Assembly: GCF_023078275.1 (NCBI RefSeq)
Contig: NC_062996.1
Span: forward strand, 4,154,001-4,218,000
Source of the DNA: Leguminivora glycinivorella
Lineage: Eukaryota; Arthropoda; Insecta; Lepidoptera; Tortricidae
Length of the DNA stretch: 64,000 nucleotides
Direction: 5' to 3'
Shown: one piece after another, positions 21,732 through 32,191 of the stretch
Layout: each line of letters begins with the position of its first letter
Numbering within the stretch: position 1 is the stretch's first letter
Made by a program: the position numbers and the translations under genes
Notes under the pieces: generated by a model
The model's database searches: none
What the model was told of the DNA's origin: nothing
The model's input: the letters and a program-made list of their open reading frames with translations, nothing else

Positions 21732-24700
21732 CTGGAATTTAAGTTTTTTTTTTAAATTATAAATGGGCTTACTCTTGGCCACAGACTAGCTAAAGGCAAA
21801 GACGTGGGATGACTCACTAGAATGGAATAATCTCTAAACCGGAACATCGTGTTAAACAAGCGCTGGTGGCCTATCGGTAAGAGCGTGATTTTCAATCCTG
21901 AGGTGGCTTTTTCGAGCCCCGGTCGTACCAATGAGTTTTTCGGAACTTATGTGCGAAATATCATTTGATATTTTCCAGTCGTTTTTCGGTGAAGGAAAAC
22001 ATCGTGAGGAAACCGAACTAATGCCAATAAGGCTTAGCCCTTAGACTGGAAATAAAAATGGCTGTTGCTTTCGGAAAACTAGTGTTTAAGACAAAACTTT
22101 GGATTAGTTTGCAAATCGGACCAGCCAGCCATAGCGAATGTCGGTATACGCAAGGAGGACGATGATGATAATGTTGTTACTTTATAGAATTCTACATATC
22201 AGCTCGGCCCTACGTTAACTCTTTACCGCATATTGTTCCATTTGGCCGTTATAAATTCTACTCAACTGACAGCTATTGCATACGTCACGAAATAAAAATA
22301 AAATAAAATAAAAAATAAAATATTGAACTTCCTCCCCTTGTTGCACAATCACAGACCAACCCCTATAGACATCCATTACAAGACGACTCGCGGTCACCAG
22401 CCTTACTTGTATTTGCCATGATATAAGCGCGGGCGCTCGCCGTGCCCGATCAGTAACGACCAAGTAACCGACTCAAAAGCAGCTCGTGTTTTTCGCAATA
22501 AAAAAATTGAAAAAGGGTATTTTGCTGCCTTAAAGATGTCCACCTGTAGTGTGAAATGGTGTGGAAAGGTAACAAGAAGATCAAATTTAAAAACAGACGG
22601 TATTACATTCCACAAATAAGTCATATTTATAATTTATTCAGAGCCGGCATAGGTCAACTTACACTGGCTATTTACGCGACTCCCTTTTCATCTGGCGCGA
22701 CTGCCTGCCGTCCTTGAAACGACCAATCACAGCGCACTAAACACATCCCTCCCGCTCCTCGCGCCCCAAGCACTGGTGATTTGTAGCGCGCACAAAATTT
22801 ACAATATTGGCACTCTATAGGAGGTTAACTGTGTGCACAATGTACTATTAAGGATTATAGGATAGGGGTATTGTTGAGCTTATAATTACCTGTCAATGAA
22901 AGGTACGCTGGTGCAAGTAGATGCATCACAGTGTAAGACAGGAGGAGGCATGGCCGTCATTAACGTTACGCTATCGGCACACCTCGGATAATGGCGATCA
23001 AATATATGAAAGAAGCGCGTCCCTACGCAAGTACGCACACAGTCTAAGCTCGTGTAGGCAAACGCGTACCATGCTGTATGAGTGAGATGTGACAGGTCGA
23101 CTGGTCGCGTTCTTGACACACGGTAACTGAGGTAACCGGGAGCGGGTGGGTGTCACTTTCAGCGGGAAGCAGGGAGTGGCCATACTGTACGATATTACTC
23201 TTTATTATACTGTGCTATCGGGCTTATAATTACCTGTCAATAAAAGGTACGCTGGTGCAAGTAGAAGCATCGCAGTGTAAGACAGGTGGAGCGACGGCGG
23301 CCATTAACGACTTATCTTCACCGACTTCATAAAAATTCTAGGCACTTGTCAAAAGGATTTAAGACTATATTACCTATAGGGGCTCTATCGGGCTTATAGT
23401 TACCTGTCAATAAAAGGTACGCTGGTGCAAGTAGACGCATCACAGTGAAAGACAGGTGGAGCGACTTAAAGACTGGTCTTCACTGACGACTTAATAAACA
23501 TAGGATCGTACAGTATGGCCACTCCCGCTCCCCGCTGAAAGTGCCGCTCACCCCCTCTCAGTTACCACCTGCCAAAAACGCGAACAGTCGACCTGTCATA
23601 TCTCACTCATCCAAGCATGGAACTCGTTCACCTACACGAGCTTAGAATGTGTGCTAGGAACGGGCCTCTTTCATATATTTGATTGCCAGTGTCCGAGATG
23701 TGACATTAGGTTACATAGGTACACAATGTAATAGACACTTACGGCTCAGCCACGACATTGGTCTAAGCGCGACAACGGTGAGCGGCGGCCATACATTGGA
23801 GCGAGACACAGCGATGGGACTTTTCATTCGCACGTATGGCAGCCGCTCGCCGCTGTCGCGCTTAGACCAATGTCGTGGCTGGGCCGTTAGACTTAAATGA
23901 TTGGGCTTATTAGGTTTACCTGTCAATAAAAGGTACGCTGGTGCAAGTAGAAGCATCACAGTGTAAGACAGGTGGAGCGACTGCAGCCATTAAGGACTGG
24001 TCTTCGCCGACAACGTACGGGATGTGGTCCAGATATACGTTGTCGAATAGGCACATGCGCTTCATGTACTCTTCGGGGTGCGTCCAGATTGTCGGGGGAA
24101 TGCCTGAAATTAGGATTAGAATTACAAGTTACACGGGAAGCTTAAAAAGGTTTGTGTTGTTGGTTTTCAGACAACAGTCTATACATACATACATATAATC
24201 ACGCCTGTATCCTATAAAGGGGTAGGCAGAGCACATGAACTATTATGTTTCAGTGCCACTCTTGGCAAAAAGGGGTTGAAAGAAATCCAAATTGTGGCAT
24301 TGCAGTGACAAGTTGCCAGCCTCTCGCCTACGCCACAATTTAACCCATATCCCACAGTCGACTTCTACGACACCCACGGGAAGAAAGGGGGTTGTAAAAT
24401 TCTTCAACAGTCTATATAATCGGTTCTCGTAAATATCGTAATATATCGAAATATTATATATACGAAACTGACTGACTGACATATCAACGCACAGGCCACA
24501 CCACTGGTCCTAGAGATTCCAAATTTGGCACGTAGGTTCCTTATAAGGTGTAGTCAGCAGTGCTAAGAAAGGATTTTTCAAAATTTATCTCCTAAAGGGT
24601 CCAAAAAAAGTATGGGAAAAAAGATTAGTATGACTATTTTACTCTAAACATGACAGGGTTATGTATTCCTAAACATATATGGCTTTAGTAAGCGGGCAAA

Positions 24701-27700
24701 AGTTAGTAAGTATATATACATAGAAATCAATAAATAACGACTTAGCAAAGCAAATGACATCTCTTTGACAAGGGTAACAGACACAATACTCATCAACAAC
24801 TAGTGTTGCGGGACCAACGTACAAGCAACGAGCGGTTACAGAACCAGCCAACTCAGGCCTTCGAACTTGGTTACCACTTGTAACATTCACAATACATACC
24901 AACAACGAGGTAGCGAGTGTTGCACGCGTGCTCTGTAACCAGCAGCGAGCGGTTACGGAACCAGCCGACCAGTCAGCGCAGGTCTTCGAACTTGGTTACC
25001 ACTTGTCTAACACTGACAATACATACCAACAACGAGGTAGCGAGTGTTGCACGCGTGCTCTGTAACCAGCAGCGAGCGGTTACGGAACCAGCCGACCAGT
25101 CAGCGCAGGTCTTCGAACTTGGTTACCACTTGTAACATTGACAATACATACCAACAACGAGGTAGCGAGTGTTGCACGCGTGCTCTGTAACCAGCAGCGA
25201 GCGGTTACGGAACCAGCCGACCAGCCAGCGCAGGTCTTCGAACTTGGTAACCACTTGTCTAACACTGACAATACATACCAACAACGAGGTAGCGAGTGTT
25301 GCACGCGTGCTCTGTAACCAGCAGCGAGCGGTTACGGAACCAGCCGACCAGCCAGCGCAGGTCTTCGAACTTGGTGATCTCGTCGTTTATTACTTTGCGA
25401 GTGAGACGGAGGTATTCGACGTCGGCCTCGATTACAGATTCGTCCTTGTCTTCTCCGTAACTGAGAAAAAAGAAAACTTTGTACGATATGGAAATGATGT
25501 AATAGTAAGACCAAATGATACTTATTGAATGTATGTTAATATAACGAAATGTGTAATAGTTATTTGTTATAAAAGGGGCAAAGTTGTATTTTAACGCCGA
25601 GTGTGGAATTGAAAAATTTACTTAGTTACGTTAATATATATACTTAGGGCATTTTTTTCAAAGCTGCGAATTTTTATGTGGTTTCCACTCAGAATCCCGA
25701 GCTCATTCAATCCTAATAGGAGAAAAAGTGTCCCAAGGGTTTTTCCCTATTCTGTTACCATTTTTTCACACATTTTTTATGGCGGTAACGGAATGGAACG
25801 TCTGAAAAATGTGTAGAAGTCTTGGGACATTTTTTTCTCCTATCAGGGTCGGAAGACCTCGCGATTCTGAGTATGAATCACGTAAAAAATACCCATGTTA
25901 CAAAAAAACTGGGGTGGACAAATTTGAAAAAATGGCCCATAGACAAGGTTGATTTTTAGGGTTCCGTATTAGTCAACTAGGAACCCTTTTAGTTTCGCCA
26001 TGTCTGTCTGTCTGTCCGTCCGTCCGTCCGCTGATAATCTCAGTGACCGTTAGCATTAGAAAGCTGAAATTTGGTGCCAATATGTATATTATCAATCTCG
26101 CCTACAAAGTGCAAAATTAATAAGTGGAAAAAAATGTTTTATACGGGTACGCCCCTTACACGTAAAGTGGGGATTGATTTCCTTTTTCAATTCAACCCAA
26201 ATTTCAGGTTTTTGGACGCCTCCAACGACATAGGGGGGATGTCACGCTTTTTTGTATCCGTTTAACAGGGATTGTCACATTTATATGTCACACTGTGACG
26301 TAATATATGGATGACGCCTAACGTGTGATATATTGTTGGATAGGTATTGACAAATTAATTGACGTTCGGAAATAATCGCACCAAAAGTGAAAAAAATGCG
26401 TCCCCTCTTAACTTTTGAACCAAAAGTTTAAAAAATATAAAAAGAAATCACAAAAGTACAATTTTGTAAAGACTTTCTAGGATATTGTGAACTTGATAGC
26501 TTTTTGAAAAAAAAATACGAAAAACTACGGAATCCTACACTGAGCGTGGCCCGACACGCTCTTGGCCGGTTTTATACATACATACATACATACAATCACG
26601 CCTGTTTCCCAGAGGGGTAGGCAGAGATCACGGATTTCCATTTACTACGATCCTGACAAATCACTTTCGCTTAACATACTCTCATAACGTTTCTCATACA
26701 CTCTCCCGCCGGTTTTATATTTATTGTATAACTCTTTTTAACTTACTTGCGGTACTGCATTTTCAGTATAGCCTCCGACATGTGTATGCGGAAGATGACA
26801 CCAGGCCGCAAGTGAGCCTGGTACAAGTCCTTCGGCATCTCTACGTATTTCCCGTCCTGTACAATAAACAAAAACATACATTAAATCACGCCTGTATTCC
26901 TAAAACGGGTAGACGGAGCACAGGATTGCTCGTTTCGGTGCCATTTTTAGCAAGCAGTGTGAAAAGGAAACGCAATTGTCATACTGCATATATCAGGTTG
27001 CCAGCTCACCGCAATACAGCTTACAGAAGACCGCAGCCAAATAGCACTAGCTAGACCCTACTCATAGTTTTGTGTTCCTGTCGGTGAGTAAGGCTGCCAG
27101 AGCTCAACGAGGGTGCGGTGTGCTGATGACGGGAGGACTTACGGAACTAACTTGTTCCGTCTATTGTCCTTTGAGTCGTCGGCAACCCTAACCCTCCTCA
27201 GAACTTGTACACTCCTTTTTGCTGTGTACTGAACACAAAAGGGAATGTACAAGTTTCTAATGGGGTGGCAACGCGCGTGTGACACTGTTTGAGTTGCATG
27301 CGTCCATAGGTTACGGTGACCGCTTTACATCAGGCGGGCCGTATGCTTGTTTGCTACCGACGTAGTATAAAAAAAATACAACAGGACCGACCCACAGTCG
27401 ACTTTTGCGACACCCACGGGAGGAGAGGTAAGTAATGGCTTAAGCCATCGCCATTTTTTTTAAATTAATGGGCTTAATACTGGCCCCAGACTAGCCGAGC
27501 CGAAGACGTGACCTACGATGGCTACGATATGGAGCGATTAAACCCTTGATTTAAAAGTTGCCGAGTAATGTATATGAGCTCGGAAATATATACTTACCAA
27601 TTCGTTACAAGGTATTAATATCCTTGCCTCGATATAATACAAAAATAATCATACAGGTAAAAATACTACTACTATAGTAATCTTTTAACACTGGTCACAC

Positions 27701-29156
27701 GTGCGAGAGGGACACCAGCCCCAACTTTGACCCTCTCATGTGGACACACTTTTACTAGTCTGATAAGAATGCCTTTCTGCACCAGTGATAAAGTTCAATT
27801 TAGTATGGCAAAAAAAAGTGTGAGTCCCTATTGAAAGTCCATGATAGTTATATACCTATGTCGGCAAAGAATTTTTCCTTGGCAGAAGCCAAGCGTTTCG
27901 AGCGAATGTAAAAAAACTATCTATCATATCAGATGGCAAAATGGGGTCCATTTTGTGATGGAGAAGATGAAGGGTTTGAATACTCGGTAATAAAACATAC
28001 GAACCTCAGTCTTTCTCAGGTCTGGTCCCGCCCAGGTGTCATATAAAGGCTTCTTTTGCTTCTTGCGGCGGCTCCGGCGCGCTACGGGTACTTCGCTTGT
28101 CGCGCTAGCGTTCCCCTAAGGACAGACAATATAGCTATTCATTTATCAGTACTTCAGTAGGTAGGTACATATTTGTTATAGCATTGAATTGTAGGTACTT
28201 ATTATCGCACTAGTGCACTAATATAGCGCTGTGTGTACTGTAAAGTGTAATGTAATAAGGTGAAATACCCCATAACGGACGGTGATGCCATTATGGACAA
28301 AAAAACACAAATCCTTAAAAATAAGTATCTAAAATTAGTTTCTAATAACTGACGGCTATGTACCATAAACTAGAGTTGTAGAGCTGTTTCATTTTGAAGT
28401 TTCAATTAATTCGGTTATTTCTGAAGCATTTGGCGATAAGATAAAATTCATCAGTTTACTGAAAAAAATATCAAGACGAATTCTTAGTAATGTTGCTAAG
28501 AGAGTTGAGTTCATGTATAAAATAATAAAAAATAATACTCGGTGTAAACTTGAATGCGTTTTACTTACTGCATTAAGCATGAGATAAGGTATAAAACATA
28601 CTAGTTTGTTGCTCCAAAGATATAAAGAAATGGCGTTATTTTGCGAGTGTCCATTACTGGAACCGAAAAACTGCCTACCTCCTATGATGGACAAGGAACA
28701 ATTTACAAAACCAAAATTTACAAGAAACAATCCTATGTTAAAATAACTCAAACTAATTGTATTTATGGTATATAAAATTGACTCATTGAGTATCAGTTGG
28801 CTTTAAAAGTAAAATTTTAAACTTATTTCACTGTCCATAATGGGGGATCCATTACTGGAGAACTGCCGTCCATAATTGGAGAAAAAACACCTAGTTTTAA
28901 TTTGTTAAGTATGAAGAAACTAATAGGAGTATCCATTCTGCAATACGCTTGAAATGTAAAAGAAGGATAGGACATTCAAGATTTAACACGCTTAGCGGTA
29001 GAATTTTTACATTTATGAGTGAAATATCAAAAACAGGCGAAAATTTTCCTTAAACTGTCCATGATTGGGTCCGTTACCTTATGTAACACTTACCTCTTTG
29101 ACCGGAGCTGCAGTGTTGGTCTGGCCCTGACGCCTCTGCACGCGTGGACGCCGCCG
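21596..29156 (-). CDS. Module B: unknown protein, 6 exons, Cys-rich C-terminus (5' end uncertain)
   Basis: Minus-strand join of 29156-29094, 28115-28005, 26856-26747, 25460-25279, 24103-23920 and 21731-21596. It totals 786 nt (261 codons plus TAA) with GT-AG borders and phases 0,0,2,1,2 that agree. The start is a basic region (RRRPRVQRRQ; RRSRRKKQKK). A conserved core follows, including LRPGVIFRIHMSEAILKMQ, VINDEITKFEDLRWLV, and MCLFDNVYLDHIPYVVGE then PPVLHCD. It ends in a tail with six cysteines spaced C-x3-C-x3-C-x5-C-x3-C-x3-C. The core matches the last exon of module A (MSPGVIFRVRMSDAILR; VVMDEITKFHN; CLFDALWIDGSPYVIGDE). I do not recognise the family. No start codon was found; the first exon may splice to module A exons or to an unseen 5' exon. 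Confidence 0.82.
21757..21835. repeat. Short repeat shared with 27457-27530
   Basis: Both have aaat...aatgggctta, ccagactagc-like and gacgtg blocks in the same order. The class is unknown. Confidence 0.45.
21853..22175 (+). mobile_element. tRNA-derived SINE (family S1), copy 2
   Basis: Same head and body order as 15294-15600 (gcgctggtggcctatcggta; ttcggtgaaggaaaacatcg), with a damaged box B (ttcgagccccgg). Confidence 0.85.
22176..22535. other. No gene recognised
   Basis: AT-rich with an aaataaaataaaat stretch at about 22285-22320. Only short chance frames. Confidence 0.4.
22536..22619 (+). pseudogene. THAP-domain N-terminal fragment
   Basis: ATG followed by 26 codons (MSTCSVKWCGKVTRRSNLK then FHK) and TAA. 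The C-x3-C start and the FHK block fit the beginning of a THAP zinc-binding domain, found in P-element-type transposases and host proteins. The rest of the domain is missing and I saw no continuing exon, so it is probably a transposon remnant. Confidence 0.55.
22886..23510 (-). repeat. Three partial copies of module B exon 5 end
   Basis: Segments at about 22888-22968, 23228-23312 and 23398-23495 repeat the 3' part of exon 23920-24103 together with its GACAG|GTAA donor. In translation they give PPVLHCDAS...VPFID-type residues with changes. They have no acceptor. One has aagacaggtgg changed to a shortened form (23450-23475). Between them lie other repeats. Confidence 0.8.
22985..23190 (-). repeat. 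Dispersed repeat family M, inverted pair (with 23512-23708)
   Basis: Contains tatatgaaagaagcgcgtcc and gtggccatactgtacgat. The reverse complement is at 23512-23708 and 30392-30608. The inverted pair brackets two of the exon-end copies. Confidence 0.75.
23512..23708 (+). repeat. Dispersed repeat family M, copy 2
   Basis: Starts tacagtatggccactcccgc and ends ttgccagtgtccgagatgtg. Nearly the same as 30392-30608. Confidence 0.75.
23742..23888. mobile_element. Foldback MITE (cattggtctaagcgcgac arms)
   Basis: The arms of about 50 bp, cacgacattggtctaagcgc and inverse, flank a short centre. It forms a strong hairpin. Confidence 0.85.
23920..24103 (-). CDS. Module B exon 5
   Basis: 184 nt: 2 nt, 60 codons, 2 nt. 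Reads IPPTIWTHPEEYMKRMCLFD and ends HCDASTCTSVPFID. Acceptor cctaatttcag, donor GACAG|GTAAACC. Aligns with CLFDALWIDGSPYVIGDE and LQCDAAECNSIVFVD in module A. Confidence 0.88.
24184..24404 (-). mobile_element. SINE-like family S2, 5'-truncated copy
   Basis: Minus-strand copy with a (TATG)n-type tail at its left. The 12-bp duplication caacagtctata is at 24172-24183 and 24405-24416. Confidence 0.85.
24460..24660 (+). mobile_element. Helitron fragment (unit of the 38-kb family)
   Basis: Has gactgactgacatatcaacg and aaatttggcacgtaggttcc, as in each ~450-bp unit of the element at 38778. Divergent, both termini missing. Confidence 0.75.
24783..25278 (-). repeat. Tandem array of module B exon 4 end, ~125-bp unit
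   Basis: The donor block caatacataccaacaacgag recurs at about 24890, 25019, 25142 and 25269, with a decayed unit before it (24783-24890). Each unit repeats the last ~100 coding bases of exon 25279-25460 (EHACNTRYLVV side), the donor GTATGT and a little intron. No unit has the acceptor or the first part of the exon. Confidence 0.9.
25279..25460 (-). CDS. Module B exon 4
   Basis: 182 nt: 1 nt, 60 codons, 1 nt. Reads YGEDKDESVIEADVEYLRLT and on to NTRYLVV. Acceptor ttttttctcag, donor GTATGTATTG. Aligns with ESDIIYTNLIKKVVMDEITKF of module A. Confidence 0.88.
25545..25625. repeat. Family D remnant
   Basis: ttatttgttataaaaggggc and the gccgagtgtgg block match, inverted, the end of 11660-12125. 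Confidence 0.6.
25626..25951. repeat. Imperfect inverted repeat, non-coding
   Basis: Blocks tcctaataggagaaaaagtg (25710) and its rough inverse tttttttctcctatcagg (25828) surround a centre with ttctgttaccattttttcac and its inverse. Probably a MITE whose ends I could not fix. Confidence 0.5.
25952..26573 (+). repeat. Dispersed repeat family L, copy 2
   Basis: Begins ttttagggttccgtattagt, has tctgtctgtctgtccgtccg, and ends gacacgctcttggccggttt. Confidence 0.8.
26573..27010 (-). repeat. Family S2 fragments around module B exon 3
   Basis: 26573-26640 (catacatacatacaatcacg) and 26868-27010 (aaatcacgcctgtattccta) are tail-side pieces of the S2 SINE-like family. They flank exon 26747-26856. Confidence 0.6.
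26747..26856 (-). CDS. Module B exon 3
   Basis: 110 nt: 36 codons plus 2 nt. Reads DGKYVEMPKDLYQAHLRPGV then IFRIHMSEAILKMQYR. Acceptor attgtacag, donor gtaagt. Confidence 0.88.
27015..27374 (+). mobile_element. LINE 3' end, family F copy 3
   Basis: Matches 18120-18474 including the ttacagaagaccgcagccaa start and the final A tract (27368). Confidence 0.75.
27375..28004. other. Intron, little recognised
   Basis: A short S2-like snippet (gacacccacggg) lies at 27410. The repeat shared with 21757 is at 27457-27530. The rest is unassigned and non-coding. Confidence 0.4.
28005..28115 (-). CDS. Module B exon 2
   Basis: 37 codons, phase 0 on both sides. A basic stretch RRSRRKKQKK is followed by YDTWAGPDLRKTE. 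Acceptor gtccttag. The donor GTTCGT is weak, so this border is less certain. Confidence 0.75.
28255..29085 (+). repeat. Dispersed repeat family A, copy 2 (uninterrupted)
   Basis: Collinear with 2460-3770 but without its two insertions. It sits in the intron between module B exons 1 and 2. Confidence 0.8.
29094..29156 (-). CDS. Module B exon 1 seen (basic)
   Basis: 21 codons, phase 0: RRRPRVQRRQGQTNTAAPVK(E). Donor gtaagtgtt is strong; the acceptor attgatatag is moderate. No ATG, so an upstream exon is needed. Confidence 0.72.
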
Positions 29157-29517
29157 CTATATCAATATCATTTGTTATTTTCACTATTTTATATAGAAAC
29201 TAGCTTTGATAATTAATATGAAAATTGCGGAATGCACCGTACACCCCCATAATTTCGACTGGGTGGCTATTTTCAACTAATCGATTAGTTTTCCCTGTTT
29301 CACACTATTAACTTGAGTTCCACATGTATCCACTGAACATGCGTGCCATATATGACATGTATATCTATTTGATAATGCTAAAATTGTAAAACATGGAATA
29401 AATCGAGTACTTGAAGATTTTTAAGCAGTACCGTAAACCGTTTTTAAGCAGCGATGAGGTCCTGAGGTCTGACCTTTAAGTATTTGTAGAGTAGGTACCT
29501 AATTTATTGGGATACCC
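29157..29517. other. No gene recognised
   Basis: AT-rich sequence without long frames or clear repeats. Confidence 0.4.
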
Positions 29518-30385
29518 CCATTTGCCAGAATTTCATTTGCCATAATTTTATTTGCCATCCTATTCAACAATCATAATATTGTTTCTCATAACATCTTATG
29601 CCATAATCATTGTTTACTATATTAATCTAGTGCCAGAAACTTTGTTTCCCATAAAGTCAGTTTCCATAATGTCATTTGTCAGAATCATCGAAATCCGTAA
29701 TCACCACATTCCATACCATCATTTGTCATACAAATTAGCGTCCAGAAAAGTCAATTTCCATAATGTGCTTTGGCAGAATCGAAAACTACTATAATAGGTA
29801 CTAGAAGGACTAGAGAATGAAACTGCTATCAGAAAGTAGGTTAGGTTAGGTTAGAACTGTGAACCTCTGGAAAAGGAAACTGCTTGAAAAGTAGGTTAGG
29901 TTAGGTTAGAACTGTGACCCCCCGGAAAATGAAAATACTATCAGACAGTAGGTTAGGTTAGGTTAGAACTGCAACCCCTGGAAAATGACACTGCTATCAG
30001 AAAGTAGGTTAGGTTAGGTTAGAACTGTGACCCCTGGAGAATGAAACTGCTGGAAAAGTAGGTTAGGTTAGGTTAGAACTGTGACCCCTGGAAAATGAAA
30101 CTGCTATCAGAAAGTAGGTTAGGTTAGGTAATAATATGGGCAACAATTAATATGGCAATAATTGCTTATGGCGTTTGAATATTCTATGAAACCATATTAT
30201 TGCACTTAATAATATGGCTAACAAATAGTATGGCATTGTATGATTATGGAAGGTAATATTCGGATAAACAACGAGTATGTCATATGATTTTTATGGTAAA
30301 CAAATCATTCGGGCAAATGAAATTCAGGCAAGTTAGATTCGGGCAAATGAATATTATGTTAAATGACTGTCGGGCAAACAATAGA
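29518..30385. mobile_element. Inverted-repeat element with TTAGG minisatellite core
   Basis: The left part (29518-29790) repeats atttgccataat/tttccataatgtc phrases. The right part (30135-30385) has their inverse (gggcaaatgaa, atatggcaa). The core 29836-30130 is six units of 54-57 bp, each starting gtaggttaggttaggttag followed by aactgtgacccctggaaaatg. Non-coding; possibly one composite element. Confidence 0.6.
29836..30130 (+). repeat. 55-bp minisatellite containing TTAGG runs
   Basis: gtaggttagg starts at 29836, 29891, 29948, 30004, 30058 and 30114. Each unit has about three TTAGG copies, the insect telomere motif, joined to a unique spacer. Confidence 0.9.
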
Positions 30386-30391
30386 CAACCC

Positions 30392-30608
30392 TATCGTACA
30401 GTATGGCCACTCCCGCTCCCCGCTGAAAGCGCCGTCCACCCCCTCTCGGTTACCTCACAGTTACCGCCTGTCAAAAACGCGAACAGTCAACCTGTCATAT
30501 CTCACTCATACAAGCATGGTACGCGTTCACCTACAGGAGCTTACAATATGTGCTAGGAACGCGCCTCTTTCATATATTTGATCGCCAGTGTCCGAGATGT
30601 GATAGTAG
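30392..30608 (+). repeat. Dispersed repeat family M, copy 3
   Basis: Starts tacagtatggccactcccgc and ends ccagtgtccgagatgtga; same family as 23512-23708. Confidence 0.75.
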
Positions 30609-30687
30609 AGACGAATCCTGTCCACACTATGGTAAGGACCTAAGGAGACAAGCTTACACTTACTGTGACTTACTAGCAGAATGTATC

Positions 30688-31110
30688 ATTTATTTATTTA
30701 TTTAATCTTTATTGTACATAAAGAAAGAAAAACTTATAGTACAAAAGGCGGACTTAATGCCAGACAGCATTCTCTACCAGTCAACTTTTAGGCAAAGCAG
30801 AGATATTGTGGGCGGTGATATTACTAAAACTTTACATAAGAAGTTACATAATAAATATACATAAACCTAAATATATATTTCCAAAAATATATACATACAT
30901 ATATAAAAACAACTAGGAATCCTTCATTCTACCAGCAAAGAAAGAACGTACATATTTCTTAAAAGCGAACTTATTTGGAGCATTTTTAATATGTAGTGGA
31001 AGGCCGTTCCAAAGGCAAAGGTTCATGTATTTATTTATTTATTTAATCTTTATTGCACAAAATATAAATTACAAATGGCGGACTTAATGCCTCAAGGCAT
31101 ACTCTACCAC
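30688..31110 (-). mobile_element. Two nested LINE 3' ends
   Basis: Two minus-strand 3' termini, each with a TAAA-type tail (tttatttatttatttaatct) followed by ctttattg(t/c)ac and a ggcggacttaatgcc block, at 30690 and 31028. The same LINE class was inserted twice. Confidence 0.7.
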
Positions 31111-31275
31111 TCAACCAATGGGCTATGTATGCGGCACCGCGATATGATAGCTACATTCGGTAGAGGCAGTTTGAGAGATGAACTCAAGGACGTCGATCTT
31201 AAAGATGTCCTTCGGTTATACAGGAAAATGAGAAGATTTGTGGAGAGAAGTGTGGGAGAGTCGCCGGTACAGTAA
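31075..31275 (+). other. Open frame of unknown origin
   Basis: A frame overlapping the LINE end reads SLRDELKDVDLKDVLRLYRK and MRRFVERSVGESPVQ then stop. The composition is protein-like, possibly a retroelement piece, but I cannot place it. Confidence 0.3.
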
Positions 31276-31384
31276 CCTACAGTTCCAACTCCTGGGGATT
31301 GGGCTGAATGATGCATCATGTGATCGACAGCCCGCCTGTTTCCGGCTAAGCGTCCCTACACTACATCTACATCCTTTAAAACTC

Positions 31385-31575
31385 GGTGAATAACCTAACC
31401 ACAAAAATAAAATTTTGAAAAACCCTCGACACAGTGGTCCGATCTTCATGAAACATGGCTAAGAACACTCCCGACTAATTCAGCTTTCAAAATCGGTTCA
31501 CCCGTTCGGGAGCTACGATGCCACAGACAGACAGATACGTCAAATTTATAACATCCCGTCGCTTTTGCGTCAAAA
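31385..31575 (-). repeat. Dispersed repeat family G, copy 1
   Basis: Has aaacatggctaagaacactc and cgttcgggagctacgatgcc. Other copies are at 33912-34110, 38170-38280 and 50560-50815. Confidence 0.65.
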
Positions 31576-31621
31576 AGGTAAAAATGATACAAGTACAAAA
31601 TCTCGACAATTTATTGCCAAA

Positions 31622-32191
31622 TCACTCCTCAACGTCCTTAGGCTCAGTAATGGAATCCACGAACACTATAGAATTACACTCCGCGGCGTCACATTGAAGC
31701 ATCGGAGGCACTTCCACAGGCGTCACAGAATACTCGTCTCCTATAACGTATGGGCTTCCGTCGATCCATAGCGCGTCGAAAAGGCAGTATATATGCACTT
31801 TTATAGTCATATAACTGATGAATTTGTAGATTCTACCCCCGCATTCACCCAAATGCTCTTTTATGCTTTTATCTGTCTTATACATAAGCAATAAGTTATG
31901 GAATTTAGTTATTTCATCCATTACAACTTTTTTTATCAAGTTAGTATAGATTATATCAGATTCTATATGTCTCTCCGGATCTTCGTACATACGCTGTTTG
32001 ATTCTTAAAATCGCGTCGGACATGCGGACTCTAAATATGACTCCAGGTGACATTTGTTCGGGTAAAATCGCGGGTTTTTTGGTAGATGTTGTGAATTCTA
32101 AGACTCTGTCTTTCACAGGCTCTGGGTATACGTAGTGGTGGGGTCTTTCTCGAATCTTCGGCCCTTGTTGCGTGAGGAAGCGGCGAGTTCT
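31622..32191 (-). CDS. Module A terminal exon
   Basis: 189 codons plus TGA, uninterrupted. Acceptor tttttatctgtgcag on the minus strand. It covers in one exon what module B encodes in about four (exons 2-5), so introns were lost here or gained in B. Confidence 0.9.
   Translation of the reverse strand, partial: RTRRFLTQQGPKIRERPHHYVYPEPVKDRVLEFTTSTKKPAILPEQMSPGVIFRVRMSDAILRIKQRMYEDPERHIESDIIYTNLIKKVVMDEITKFHNLLLMYKTDKSIKEHLGECGGRIYKFISYMTIKVHIYCLFDALWIDGSPYVIGDEYSVTPVEVPPMLQCDAAECNSIVFVDSITEPKDVEE

Noticed and set aside
29836..30130. Possible CRISPR-like array
   Set aside because: Units are contiguous 55-bp minisatellite repeats in animal DNA with no unique spacers or cas genes.
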